Part shown: positions 1 through 9,209 of the stretch, piece by piece
How the letters are laid out: each line of letters starts with the position of its first letter
Position numbering within the stretch: position 1 is the first letter of the stretch
Source of the DNA: Anaeramoeba ignava
Lineage: Eukaryota; Metamonada; Anaeramoebidae
DNA length: 47,500 bases
Reading direction: 5' to 3'
NCBI GenBank assembly: GCA_028826165.1
Contig: JAPDFW010000044.1
Coordinates: 1 to 47,500, forward strand
Translations under genes and position numbers: made by a program
Notes under the pieces: model-generated
What the model was told of the DNA's origin: nothing
What the model saw: the letters and a program-made list of their open reading frames with translations, nothing else
The model's database searches: none

Positions 1-1706
1 GATGATTCAACAATTTCTCCTTTATCATCTTCTTCACATTCTTGTGTTCTACATCCACAAATTGAAATATTATAATCATTTTCAGATTCTAAATTATTCA
101 AAAGATAATCAAGTGAGGAATTATCAACTGAAATGAAAGATATTAAATCAGGTTGAGATTGATTAAGATAAGAAAGATTATAATGATCAAGATGAGCAAT
201 TTCTTCATTGATTTGAACATTTGGATAATTCCATGTAACATTAATTGAATAATTTGAAGGATTTGATAATTGGAAATCTTTTACAGAATCAATTTTTGTT
301 GTTAAATTAATGAAAGAAGAAGATTCACCACATTTCATTGTTACATTATCACAAGCTTTGATTTGAATTGAATAATATTCATTCCCAGTAATATTATCAT
401 AAAATGAAGGATTAAATTGTTGATAATAAACATTCCCATCTTCAAGAATTGGAGAATCAATATCAACCCAATCATATCCATAATTAATTTGATATTCCAA
501 AGTTGGAATTTGAATTTTATTCCAATAACAATCAAATGATGAAAACAAAGATGAACAATTAACAATATTAACTTGAGGAATTTGTATAAATTCATAAACA
601 AATGCTTGATCTATAGCTCCAATAACAGTAAAATTCCCATAAATTGAAACACTTCTTCCAAAATCTGTAGCTGATTTACTCAAATTTTGTTCTTGATTCC
701 AAAATGTTCCATTATATCTGTAAATAAATGCTTGTTTTGCACCACGAGCTCCAATAACAATAACATTATCATAAACTGAAACACTTCTTCCAAAATCTGT
801 AACTGAAGGTTCACTAAAATTTTGTTCTTGATTCCAAAATGTTCCATTATATCTGTAAATAAATGTTTTTCTTGCATAAGTTCCAATAACAATAACATTT
901 TCATAACTTGAAACAAAAATTCCAAAATATATAACTGAAGGTTCACTAAAATTTTGTTCTTGATTCCAAAATGTTCCATTATATCTGTAAATAAATGCTT
1001 GATTTGCACCCGTTCCAATAACAATAACATTCTTATAAACTGAGGCAGTACATCCAAAATATGTAATTGAAGGTTCATTAAAATTTTGTTCTTGATTCCA
1101 AAATGTTCCATTATATCTGTAAATAAATACTTGATTTGCATTCGTTCCAATAACAGTAACATTTTCATAAATTGAAACAGAATTTCCAAAATATGTAATT
1201 GAAGGTTCACTAAAATTTTGTTCTTGATTCCAAAATGTTCCATTATATCTGTAAATAAATGCTTGATTTGAACTATAAGCACCAATAACAATAACATCTT
1301 CATAAACTGAAACAGAATATCCAAAAGATAAAGCTGAGGATTCATACAAAGTTTGTTCAAGTTCAAAATTTGTTCCATTATATCTGTAAATAAATGCTTG
1401 TTTTACACCATGAGCACCAATAACAATAACATCTTCGTAAACTGAAACAGAATATCCAAAACCTGATGGACCTGAAAATTGATCTAATAAATTCCAAATC
1501 CAAGCTTCATTGAAAGAAGAATAATATCTTGTTGTTTCTGTTAATAATCTTGTTGTTTCTAATTCTTGAATTATTGTGGAAATTGATTTTTGATGATTTT
1601 GATTTTGATTTTGATTTTGATTTTGATTTTGATTTTGATTTGATTGAATTAAGGAAATATTGATAATTAAGAAAAAGAAAAAGGAAAAGAAAAGATTAAA
1701 TTTCAT
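1..1706 (-). CDS. Secreted or surface FG-GAP-repeat / fibronectin III-like protein, partial
   Basis: The frame opens at ATG 1706 and runs off the left edge of the window, giving about 568 residues with no stop. Residues 1-22 (MKFNLFFSFFFFLIINISLI onward) form a typical signal peptide and are followed by an Asn-Gln tract encoded by a hexamer repeat at about 1597-1645. Next come about seven repeats of roughly 40 residues with the pattern FGxSVSVYxxVxVIGAxxxQAFIYRYNG, then WNQEQNFSEP. This is the FG-GAP/integrin-type beta-propeller style. The part nearest the window edge has two Cys-rich fibronectin III-like stretches, including the run SINVTWNYP and NYNISICGC-like ends, with many N-x-S/T sites. 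The repeats are nearly identical at DNA level, suggesting recent unit duplication. I infer an extracellular adhesion or recognition protein. A C-terminal membrane anchor, if any, lies outside the window. No introns are seen. Confidence 0.8.
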   Translation of the reverse strand, partial: MKFNLFFSFFFFLIINISLIQSNQNQNQNQNQNQNQNHQKSISTIIQELETTRLLTETTRYYSSFNEAWIWNLLDQFSGPSGFGYSVSVYEDVIVIGAHGVKQAFIYRYNGTNFELEQTLYESSALSFGYSVSVYEDVIVIGAYSSNQAFIYRYNGTFWNQEQNFSEPSITYFGNSVSIYENVTVIGTNANQVFIYRYNGTFWNQEQNFNEPSITYFGCTASVYKNVIVIGTGANQAFIYRYNGTFWNQEQNFSEPSVIYFGIFVSSYENVIVIGTYARKTFIYRYNGTFWNQEQNFSEPSVTDFGRSVSVYDNVIVIGARGAKQAFIYRYNGTFWNQEQNLSKSATDFGRSVSIYGNFTVIGAIDQAFVYEFIQIPQVNIVNCSSLFSSFDCYWNKIQIPTLEYQINYGYDWVDIDSPILEDGNVYYQQFNPSFYDNITGNEYYSIQIKACDNVTMKCGESSSFINLTTKIDSVKDFQLSNPSNYSINVTWNYPNVQINEEIAHLDHYNLSYLNQSQPDLISFISVDNSSLDYLLNNLESENDYNISICGCRTQECEEDDKGEIVES

Positions 1707-2082
1707 TGTTGTTTTTTTTTTTGCTTTTTTTTTAAATAAATAAATAAGATAAAAATAAGTAAGTATAAATAAATAAAATTATATTCTTGTTGTTTTTTTT
1801 GTGTTGTTTTTATGTTTTTCTTACTTTTTGTGTTTTTTGAATTTGTTGTTGTTTTTTTTTTGCTTTTTTTTTAAATAAATAAATAAGATAAAAATAAGTA
1901 AGTATAAATAAATTGTTGTTTTTATTTTTTTTTTTGTGTTTTTTTTATGTTTTTCTTACTTTTTGTTTTTTTAAAAGAAAGAAAAGAAAAAATGATCTTT
2001 TTTTTTATTTTAAAAACTGAAGCAACGAAAATAAAAATAATTAAAAATAATATTAAAATTAATATTAAAATTAATAATAAAA
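1707..2082. repeat. Upstream region of the FG-GAP gene with a tandemly duplicated segment
   Basis: This gene-free stretch lies between the 5' end of the FG-GAP gene and the 3' end of the Ras-BTB gene. It contains two copies, about 139 bp apart (near 1708-1846 and 1847-1974), of a segment made of a T-run, TGCTTTTTTTTT, AAATAAATAAATAAGAT, AAAAATAAGTAAGTATAAAT and then TATGTTTTTCTTACTTTTTG. The second copy is slightly shorter. The remainder, 1975-2082, is A/T-rich with (AAAATT)-like runs. The small ORF there is a composition artefact. On the minus strand the region should hold the FG-GAP promoter. Confidence 0.75.
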
Positions 2083-3327
2083 TTAAAAAATGGAACACTT
2101 TTTGTCTTTTTTTGTTTGTTTTTTTCCTTTTGTTTCAAAATATTCTAATTGAGGAGAAAGAGAGGATTTTGGATGTAACTGATAAAAATCATGTGCTTGT
2201 TTTAATTCCTGAATAGTTTCCAAAGCAATAGATTCTTGGATAGTGTCTGTATAAAAAAATTGAATTAAAATTTGGAAAGTGTTGAATTTGGAATTTGTAT
2301 AATCTTTCACTTTGCCTGAATCATCGTGAACTTTATTAAACATTTCCCGATAAACTTCACTTCTTAATGCCAAAATAATTTTATGAACCTTGATTTCTTT
2401 TTCTTCAACAATTATTGAAAAATCTTTGCTTTCTTGATCAGAATAAAGTTTTTTCATATCTTCAATTAATTTTCTTCTTCCCATTTTAATTTCGATTCCA
2501 CTTGATTTGGATAATTCTTGAGTTTTTGGAGAATAAAATTGATCTAAACCTGAATAAATGCATTTAAGAAAAGAAACAACATCTTTTTTTTCGAAATTTT
2601 TCAATTTGTCAAGTTTTTCTTTATAATCATTTCCTATTCGATATTTTAAAAGTAAAGAATGCAAAGGAATTGGATCTTCATTTGGATTTGAAAAAATGAA
2701 TGAAAAATCAGTAAATTCTTTTCTTTCCAAAAATTGGAGCATTTCTTCTTGAAAAGTTGCCAAGAATTTAAATAAATAGTTTCTAATTTGCAAGACTTCG
2801 AAAACAGCTTTTTCGAATAAAAACTGAATATTTTGAGCGGTTTTCGCACTCACTTCAATAAAATGCATTCCGTTTTTTTTGGCAAATTCTTCACCTTGTT
2901 GAAAAGTAATTTTTCTTTGATTTTCCAAATCAATTTTATTTGCAATCAAAAATTTAGGAATTTCTTGGAATTCTTTATCACTAGAAAAGGATTCCTGAAG
3001 ATATTGAAAACGAGAAGGAATGATCTCAAAAGAATAAGTTGATTCAATTGAATAAACCAAAAATAAGCAATTTGCTTTACGAGCAGCCTGAGGCCAAAAA
3101 GCTGCGTAGTCTTCTTGTCCTGCTGTTACTATTGTTTCAATTAATATTTCTTCTCCTTGAATCATTATCGTTTTTTGGAATGTATCTTCTATCACTGGAT
3201 CATATTCATCGATAAATTCATCCAAATTGAATCTTTTTGCTATTCTTTCTCTTCCTGATCCTCCTGGCCCAAATATTACAATCGTTAATTTTTCTTTTTC
3301 TTTTTCTTTTTCTTTTTCTGAATCCAT
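2083..3327 (-). CDS. Atypical Ras-family GTPase fused to two BTB domains, C-terminal CAAX
   Basis: The protein has 414 residues and no intron. After a Lys-Glu start, residues 14-185 are Ras-like: the switch I region DEYDPVIEDTF closely follows the Ras pattern, NKID is at 130-133 and SAK at 160-162. Key nucleotide and Mg contacts are changed. The P-loop reads GPGGSGRE at 20-27 (Lys to Arg, Ser to Glu), the switch I Thr is Val45, and the DTAGQE Asp is Val67, while the Gln of GQE is kept. It therefore probably does not cycle GTP normally. Two BTB-like domains follow, at about 195-275 (FLERKEFTDFSF, then LLLKYRI) and about 290-390 (SKDFSIIVEEKEIKVHKIIL). The end is polybasic plus CSIF, a CAAX box predicted to be geranylgeranylated. 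The architecture recalls RhoBTB, but the head is Ras-type. Its promoter is shared divergently with RCC1-BTB copy 1. Confidence 0.88.
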   Translation of the reverse strand: MDSEKEKEKEKEKLTIVIFGPGGSGRERIAKRFNLDEFIDEYDPVIEDTFQKTIMIQGEEILIETIVTAGQEDYAAFWPQAARKANCLFLVYSIESTYSFEIIPSRFQYLQESFSSDKEFQEIPKFLIANKIDLENQRKITFQQGEEFAKKNGMHFIEVSAKTAQNIQFLFEKAVFEVLQIRNYLFKFLATFQEEMLQFLERKEFTDFSFIFSNPNEDPIPLHSLLLKYRIGNDYKEKLDKLKNFEKKDVVSFLKCIYSGLDQFYSPKTQELSKSSGIEIKMGRRKLIEDMKKLYSDQESKDFSIIVEEKEIKVHKIILALRSEVYREMFNKVHDDSGKVKDYTNSKFNTFQILIQFFYTDTIQESIALETIQELKQAHDFYQLHPKSSLSPQLEYFETKGKKQTKKDKKCSIF

Positions 3328-3405
3328 TTTATTTGAACTGACAAAAAAAATGAAAAATTAAAATCAAAATTAAAATTATTTTTTTCATTTTTTCTCTTTT
3401 CAAAA
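3328..3405. promoter_or_regulatory. 78-bp divergent promoter (Ras-BTB / RCC1-BTB copy 1)
   Basis: Only 78 bases separate the two divergent start codons. Each strand carries its own T-run, TCA, T-run motif: TTTTTCATTTTTTTT on the minus strand (3343-3357) and TTTTTTTCATTTTTT on the plus strand (near 3379-3393). The plus copy has its A 19 bases from the ATG at 3406. The same motif at the same distance precedes copies 2-4 of the array. Confidence 0.6.
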
Positions 3406-5231
3406 ATGAATGAAATTTTATTTTTTGGTTTAAATAAATATCCAATTCTTTCAAAAATAAACCAGAAATAATAAAAAAACCAATTCAATTTAAATTTGAA
3501 AATGAAAATGAAAATGAAAATGAAAATGAAAATGAAAATGAAAATGAAAAACAAATTAAACAAATTTTATCAGGAAGATTTTCAACAATTTTCCTTTTTG
3601 AAAATGGAAAAGCAATAGAATATTTAAATGAAAAAAATTCAAAACAAAATCCTTCAAAAATCCAAATTGAAGAAAATATTCAAAAAGTAACTGTTGGTTA
3701 TGTGAATGTATCTATTTTAACAATAGAAGGAAATGTATTTGCAAAAGGATATGATATTAATCCAAATAATCCACATGAATTTATCAATATTTCATCATTA
3801 ATTGAAGATATAAATGATAGAATAATTGAAGATATTGTTTCTGGTGCTTATTCAGTTTACTTATTAACTTCAAATCAAAATGTTTATGTATTTGGTTCAA
3901 ATAATAATGGCCAACTTGGTTTTGATTCTGAAACACTTCCAAAAACAGAAAAACCAATTTTAATGATGAAAAATGTTTCTAAAATATTTTCAGGAAATTC
4001 TTCAAAACATGTTTTTCTTTTAAATTCAAATCAAGAATTATTTGGATGTGGTGATAATGATCGAAATCAACTTGGATTAGGCAAATCAACAAGAAATGAA
4101 ACAAAAATCCAAAAATTAACCAAAATCCAAAATATTCCAAAAGGTGAAATAATTGATATTCAATGTGGATGTATTTATTCAATAATGTTGATTGAAGATG
4201 AAAATCAAAATCCAAAAAGAAAATTTTATTCATGTGGAAATTATCAATTAAATGGACTTGGCAAATTGTATAGAGATACTTATGAATTTACTGAAATTAA
4301 ATCATCTTTATTTGAAAATGATGATATTATTGATTTTTCTTGTGGTTATTCTCATACTTTGATTTTAACTTCTAATTCAAAATTAATTGGATTTGGAAAT
4401 AATCAACAAGGTGAATTAGGAATTGAAGATACAAAAAATCAACCAATTCCAATTCAAATTGAACTTCCTAAATTAAGATTTAATGAAAATATTTCTAATT
4501 ATCATATTTCTTGTGGATATGAAAAATCATTTCTTTATTATTCTCCTTTTTTTTCCAATCTTGAAGAAGATTTGATAAAATTATTTGAAAGAAAAGAATT
4601 TTGTGATATTTCATTTAAAACAGAAAATGGAGAAATAATCAAAGCTCATAAATTAATATTAAAATATAGATTAAATCAAAATCAAAATGAAATTGAAAAA
4701 CTTAAAGAAATTATTTCAAAAAAATCAATTAAAGAATCAAATCAAATATTTGAAATGATTTATTCAAACAATAGAATAATAAATCCAAAATTATATTCAG
4801 AAATTAAAGAAATTATAAATTCCAATGAAAAAATTGAAGAAACAATGAAAAGAATTTATTTAAATGAAAATGAAAAAGATTTTATTATTGAAAGAAAAGA
4901 AAAACAATATAAATTCCCAAAATTAATATTAATAATGAGAAGTGAATTATATCGAGGAATGTTTTTATCTGTAACAAATGATACTTCTAATAAAGTTACA
5001 GATTATAGTGAATTAAGTAATAAATCATTCCAAATATTTGAATATTGGATTTATTCAAATCAAATTAAAGATGAAATTCAAATTACACAAGAGATAATTG
5101 ATGAAATTAAAAAAGGAATTGATTATTTTCAATTAAATCAAACAAATCCAAATTTAATTGATTTATTAATTAACAAATTTAATAATCAAAATCAAAATCA
5201 AAAAAAGAAAGAAAAATGTTTAATTTTTTGA
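3406..5231 (+). pseudogene. RCC1-BTB-BTB protein, copy 1 of 4, with a 1-bp frameshift near the start; CAAX end
   Basis: The natural start, by comparison with copies 2 and 3, is ATG 3406 directly after the conserved promoter. A one-base T loss near 3449-3452 (CTTTC where copy 2 has CTTTTC) sends this frame to a TAA near 3469. Past that point the homologous frame is open without a break to TGA 5229-5231, giving 608 residues if one base is restored. The protein has Asn-Glu repeats, about five RCC1 propeller blades (e.g. VFGSNNNGQLGFD, HTLILTSNSKLIGFG), then two BTB-like regions (LFERKEFCDISF with AHKLILKYR; KDFIIERKEKQYKFPKLIL). It ends in a polybasic stretch plus CLIF, a CAAX box. It is the only copy to keep this prenylation signal. 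It could be a pseudogene, a shorter protein from an internal ATG, or an assembly error in an intact gene. Confidence 0.8.
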
Positions 5232-5286
5232 AAAGAAATTATTAATAAAATAAAAATTCATTTTTTCATTTTTTTTCTTTTCAAAA

Positions 5287-7275
5287 ATGGATGAAATTAT
5301 ATTTTTTGGTTTAAATGAAAAATCAATTCTTTTCAAAAATAAACCAGATTCAATAACAAAACCAATTCAATTTAAATTTGAAAATGAAAATGAAAATGAA
5401 AATGAAAAACAAATTAAACAAATTTCATCAGGAAATTATTCAACAATTTTCCTTTTTAAAAATGGAAAAGCAATAGAATATTTAAATGAAGAAAACGATT
5501 CAAAACAAAATCCTTCAAAAATCCAAATTGAAGAAAATATTCAAAAAGTAACTGTTGGTTTTCGAAATGAAGCTATTTTAACAATAGAAGGAAATGTATT
5601 TGCCAAAGGAAAAGATATTAATTCAGAAAATCCAAATGAATTTATCAATATTTCATCATTAATTGAAGATATAAATGATAGAATAATTCAAGATGTTGTT
5701 TCTGGAGCTTATTCAATTTACTTATTAACTTCAAATCAAAATGTTTATGGAATTGGTTTAAATTATTATGGTCAACTTGATGTTGATTCTGAAATACTTA
5801 AAAAAACAAAAAAACCAATTTTAATGATGAAAAATGTTTCTAAAATATTTTCAGGAAATGATTCATTTCATGTTTTTCTTTTAAATTCAAATCAAGAATT
5901 ATTTGGATGCGGAAATAATTATTATGGCCAACTTGGATTAGGAGAATCAAGAAAACAAGAAACAAAAATCCAAAAATTAACCAAAATCCAAAATATTCCA
6001 AAAGGTGAAATAATTGATATTCAATGTGGATATGCTCATTCAGTAATGTTGATTGAAAATGAAGATGAAAATGAAAATGAAAATCCAAAAAGAAAAATTT
6101 ATTCATGTGGAAAATGTGGAGTTAATGGACTTGACCAAAATAAAACTACTTATGAATTTACTGAAATTAAATCATCTTTATTTGAAAATGATGATAATAT
6201 TGAATTTTCTGTTGGAACTGAGCATACTTTGATTTTAACATCCAATTCAAAATTAATTGGATTTGGAAGAAATTACTTTGGTCAATTAGGAACTGGAGAT
6301 ACAAAAGATCAATTAATTCCAATTCAAATTGAACTTCCTAAATTAAGATTTAATGAAAATATTTCCAATTATCATATTTCTTGTGGATTTAACAATTCAT
6401 TTCTTTATTATTCTCCTCTTCCTTTTTCTAATCTTGAAGAAGATTTGATAAAATTATTTGAAAGAAAAGAATTTTGTGATATTTCATTTAAAACAGAAAA
6501 TGGAGAAATAATCAAAGCTCATAAATTAATATTAAAATATAGATTAAATCAAAATCAAAATGAAATTGAAAAACTTCAAGAAATTATTTCAAAAAAATCA
6601 ATTCAAGAATCAAATCAAATATTTGAAATGATTTATTCAAATAATTCCAATATAAATCCAAAATTATATTCTGAAATTAAAGAAATTATAAATTCAAATG
6701 AAAAAATTGAAGAAACAATTAAAAGAATTTATTTAAATGAAAATGATAAAGACTTTATTATTGAAAGAAAAGAAAAACAATATAAATTTCCTAAATTAAT
6801 ATTAATAATGAGAAGTGAATTATATCGAGGAATGTTTTTATCTGTAACTGAAGATAAATCCAATAAAGTTACAGATTATAGTGAATTAAGTAATAAATCA
6901 TTTCAAATATTTGAATATTGGATTTATTCAAATCAAATTAAAGATGAAATTCAAATTACAAAAGAAATTATTGATGAAATTAAAATTGGAATTGATTATT
7001 TTCAATTAAATCAAACAAATCCAAATTTATTTGATTTATTAATTAACAAATTTAATAATCAAAATCAATTAAAATTAAAATTAAAATTAAAATTAAAACC
7101 AAAATTAAAATTAAAATTAAAATTAAAATTAAAATTAAAATTAAAATTAAAATTAAAATTAAAATTAAAATTAAAATTAAAATTAAAATTAAAATTAAAA
7201 TTAAAATTAAAATTAAAATTAAAATTAAAATTCCAAAATTATTTTTTTCATTTTTTTCTTTTCAAAAATGAATGA
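5287..7275 (+). CDS. RCC1-BTB-BTB protein, copy 2 of 4, with a Lys-Leu repeat tail
   Basis: This is the only array member whose frame is open from the conserved MDEIIFFG start and also runs on past the BTB region (662 residues). Residues 1-360 hold RCC1-type blades (GLNYYGQLDVD, GCGNNYYGQLGLGE, HTLILTSNSKLIGFG with GQLGTGD). From about 385 there are two BTB-like domains: FERKEFCDISF with AHKLILKYR, and KDFIIERKEKQYKF with MRSELYRGMF. After the shared INKFNNQNQ segment the frame enters an intergenic hexamer repeat. It encodes about 60 residues of alternating Lys-Leu, then reads through the promoter of copy 3 and stops 8 bases past that gene's ATG. The tail is probably not ancestral: it replaces the polybasic CAAX end of copy 1. 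RCC1 proteins act as GTPase exchange factors or propeller scaffolds; BTB domains dimerise or recruit Cul3. The exact role here is unknown. Confidence 0.85.
   Translation: MDEIIFFGLNEKSILFKNKPDSITKPIQFKFENENENENEKQIKQISSGNYSTIFLFKNGKAIEYLNEENDSKQNPSKIQIEENIQKVTVGFRNEAILTIEGNVFAKGKDINSENPNEFINISSLIEDINDRIIQDVVSGAYSIYLLTSNQNVYGIGLNYYGQLDVDSEILKKTKKPILMMKNVSKIFSGNDSFHVFLLNSNQELFGCGNNYYGQLGLGESRKQETKIQKLTKIQNIPKGEIIDIQCGYAHSVMLIENEDENENENPKRKIYSCGKCGVNGLDQNKTTYEFTEIKSSLFENDDNIEFSVGTEHTLILTSNSKLIGFGRNYFGQLGTGDTKDQLIPIQIELPKLRFNENISNYHISCGFNNSFLYYSPLPFSNLEEDLIKLFERKEFCDISFKTENGEIIKAHKLILKYRLNQNQNEIEKLQEIISKKSIQESNQIFEMIYSNNSNINPKLYSEIKEIINSNEKIEETIKRIYLNENDKDFIIERKEKQYKFPKLILIMRSELYRGMFLSVTEDKSNKVTDYSELSNKSFQIFEYWIYSNQIKDEIQITKEIIDEIKIGIDYFQLNQTNPNLFDLLINKFNNQNQLKLKLKLKLKPKLKLKLKLKLKLKLKLKLKLKLKLKLKLKLKLKLKLKLKLKLKFQNYFFHFFLFKNE
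7066..7230. repeat. Hexamer satellite (AAATTA)n between array copies 2 and 3
   Basis: About 27 near-perfect copies of a 6-bp unit lie between the conserved end of copy 2 and the promoter of copy 3, with one CC interruption at about 7099. The equivalent spacer after copy 3 (9083-9175) and after copy 4 (11005-11060) has shorter versions of the same repeat. Because the period is six, the repeat keeps the reading frame and is translated as Lys-Leu in copy 2. Confidence 0.9.
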
Positions 7276-9085
7276 AATTATATTTTTTGGTTCAAATGAA
7301 TATCCAAAACTTATCAAAAATGAACCAAATAAAATAAAAAAACCAATTCAATTTAAATTTGAAAATGAAAATGAAAATGAAAATGGAAAACAAATTAAAC
7401 AAATTTCACCTTCAAGATTTTCAACAATTTTCCTTTTTAAAAATGGAAAAGCAATAGAATATTTAAAAGATTCAAATCCAAATCCTGAAAAAATCCAAAT
7501 TGAAGAAAATATTCAAAAAGTAACTGTTGGTTATCACAATGAAGCTATTTTAACAATAGAAGGAAATGTATTTGCAAAAGAAGAAAATATTAATCCAAAT
7601 AATCCAAATGAATTTATCAATATTTCATCATTAATTGAAGATACAAATGATAGAATAATTAAAGATATTGTTTCTGGATACAGATCAATTTACTTATTAA
7701 CTTCAAATCAAAATGTTTATGGAATTGGCTCAAATGATTCTGGTCAACTTGGTTTTGATTCTAAAACACTTCCAAAAACAGAAAAACCAATTTTAATGAT
7801 GAAAAATGTTTCTAAAATATTTTCAGGAAATTCTTCAATTCATGTTTTTCTTTTAAATTCAAATCAAGAATTATTTGGATGCGGATGGAATTTTTATGCT
7901 CAACTCGGATTAGGAGAATCAAGAAAACAAGAAACAACAATCCAAAAATTAACTAAAATCCAAAATATTCCAAAAGGTAAAATAATTGATATTCAATGTG
8001 GATATCGGCATTCAATAATGTTGATTGAAAATGAAAATGAAAATCAAAATCAAAATCAAAATCAAAATCAAAATCAAAATCAAAATCCAAAAAGAAAACT
8101 TTATTCATGTGGAAGTTATCAATTAAATGGACTTGACCAAAATAAAAATATTTATGAATTTACTGAAATTAAATCATCTTTATTTGAAAATGATAATATT
8201 ATTGATTTTTCTTGTGGAACTGATCATACTTTGATTTTAACTTCTAATTCAAAATTAATTGGATTTGGAGATAATTCTCATGGCCAATTAGGAACTAGAG
8301 ATACAAATACACAATCAATTCCAATTCAAATTGAATTTCCTAAATTAAGATTTAATGAAGATATTTCTAATTATCATATTTCTTGTGGATTTCGGAATTC
8401 ATTTCTTTATTATTCTCCTTTTCTTTCTTCTTTTTCCAATATTGAAGAAGATTTGATAAAATTATTTGAAAGAAAAGAATTTTGTGATATTTCATTTAAA
8501 ACCAAAAATGGAGAAATAATCAAAGCTCATAAATTAATATTAAAATATAGATTAAATCAAAATGAAAATGAAATTGAAAAACTTCAAGAAATTATTTCAA
8601 AAAAATCAATTAAAGAATCAAATCAAATATTTGAAATGATTTATTCAAACAGAATAATAAATCCAAAATTATATTCAGAAATTAAAGAAATTATAAATTT
8701 AAATGAAAAAATTGAAGAAACAATTAAAAGAATTTATTTAAATGAAAATGAAAATGAAAAAGATTTTATAATTGAAAGAAAAGAAAAAGAATATAAATTC
8801 CCTAAATTAATATTAATAATGAGAAGTGAATTATACCGAGGAATGTTTTTATCTGTTACAGAAGATAAATCTAATAAAGTTACAGATTATAGTGAATTAA
8901 GTAATAAATCATTTCAAATATTAGAATATTGGATTTATTCAAATCAAATTAAAGATGAAATTCAAATTACACAAGAAATAATTAATGAAATTCAATTTGG
9001 AATTGATTACTTTCAATTAAATCAAACAAATCCAAATTTATTTGATTTATTAATTAACAAATTTAATAATCAAAATCAAAATTAA
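7268..9085 (+). CDS. RCC1-BTB-BTB protein, copy 3 of 4
   Basis: This is an intact 605-residue frame from ATG 7268, 18 bases after the A of a TTTTTTTCATTTTTTTC motif. The order is the same as in the other copies: MNEIIFFGSNEYPKL start, Asn-Glu run, RCC1 blades (IGSNDSGQLGFD, GCGWNFYAQLGLGE, HTLILTSNSKLIGFG with HGQLGTRD), an Asn-Gln insertion between blades (hexamer repeat near 8041-8090), then two BTB-like domains from about 375. The end is INKFNNQNQN followed directly by TAA, so there is no polybasic stretch and no CAAX box. It overlaps the read-through tail of copy 2 by 8 bases. It is close to copy 4 over the promoter and first two thirds. Confidence 0.88.
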   Translation: MNEIIFFGSNEYPKLIKNEPNKIKKPIQFKFENENENENGKQIKQISPSRFSTIFLFKNGKAIEYLKDSNPNPEKIQIEENIQKVTVGYHNEAILTIEGNVFAKEENINPNNPNEFINISSLIEDTNDRIIKDIVSGYRSIYLLTSNQNVYGIGSNDSGQLGFDSKTLPKTEKPILMMKNVSKIFSGNSSIHVFLLNSNQELFGCGWNFYAQLGLGESRKQETTIQKLTKIQNIPKGKIIDIQCGYRHSIMLIENENENQNQNQNQNQNQNQNPKRKLYSCGSYQLNGLDQNKNIYEFTEIKSSLFENDNIIDFSCGTDHTLILTSNSKLIGFGDNSHGQLGTRDTNTQSIPIQIEFPKLRFNEDISNYHISCGFRNSFLYYSPFLSSFSNIEEDLIKLFERKEFCDISFKTKNGEIIKAHKLILKYRLNQNENEIEKLQEIISKKSIKESNQIFEMIYSNRIINPKLYSEIKEIINLNEKIEETIKRIYLNENENEKDFIIERKEKEYKFPKLILIMRSELYRGMFLSVTEDKSNKVTDYSELSNKSFQILEYWIYSNQIKDEIQITQEIINEIQFGIDYFQLNQTNPNLFDLLINKFNNQNQN

Positions 9086-9209
9086 AATAAAAATTAAAAT
9101 CAAAATTAAAATTAAAAATTAAAATTAAAATTAAAATTAAAATTAAAATTAAAATTAAAATTAAAATTAAAATTCCAAAATTATTTTTTTCATTTTTTTC
9201 TTTTCAAAA

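Noticed and set aside
680-1378. 232-codon ORF on the minus strand within the FG-GAP gene
   Set aside because: It is a different frame; the correct frame continues from the signal peptide at 1706 to the window edge and has the family repeat pattern.
1947-2216. 89-codon plus-strand ORF over the Ras-BTB 3' end
   Set aside because: Low-complexity Lys-Ile-Asn reading antisense to a clear gene, starting in an A/T spacer.
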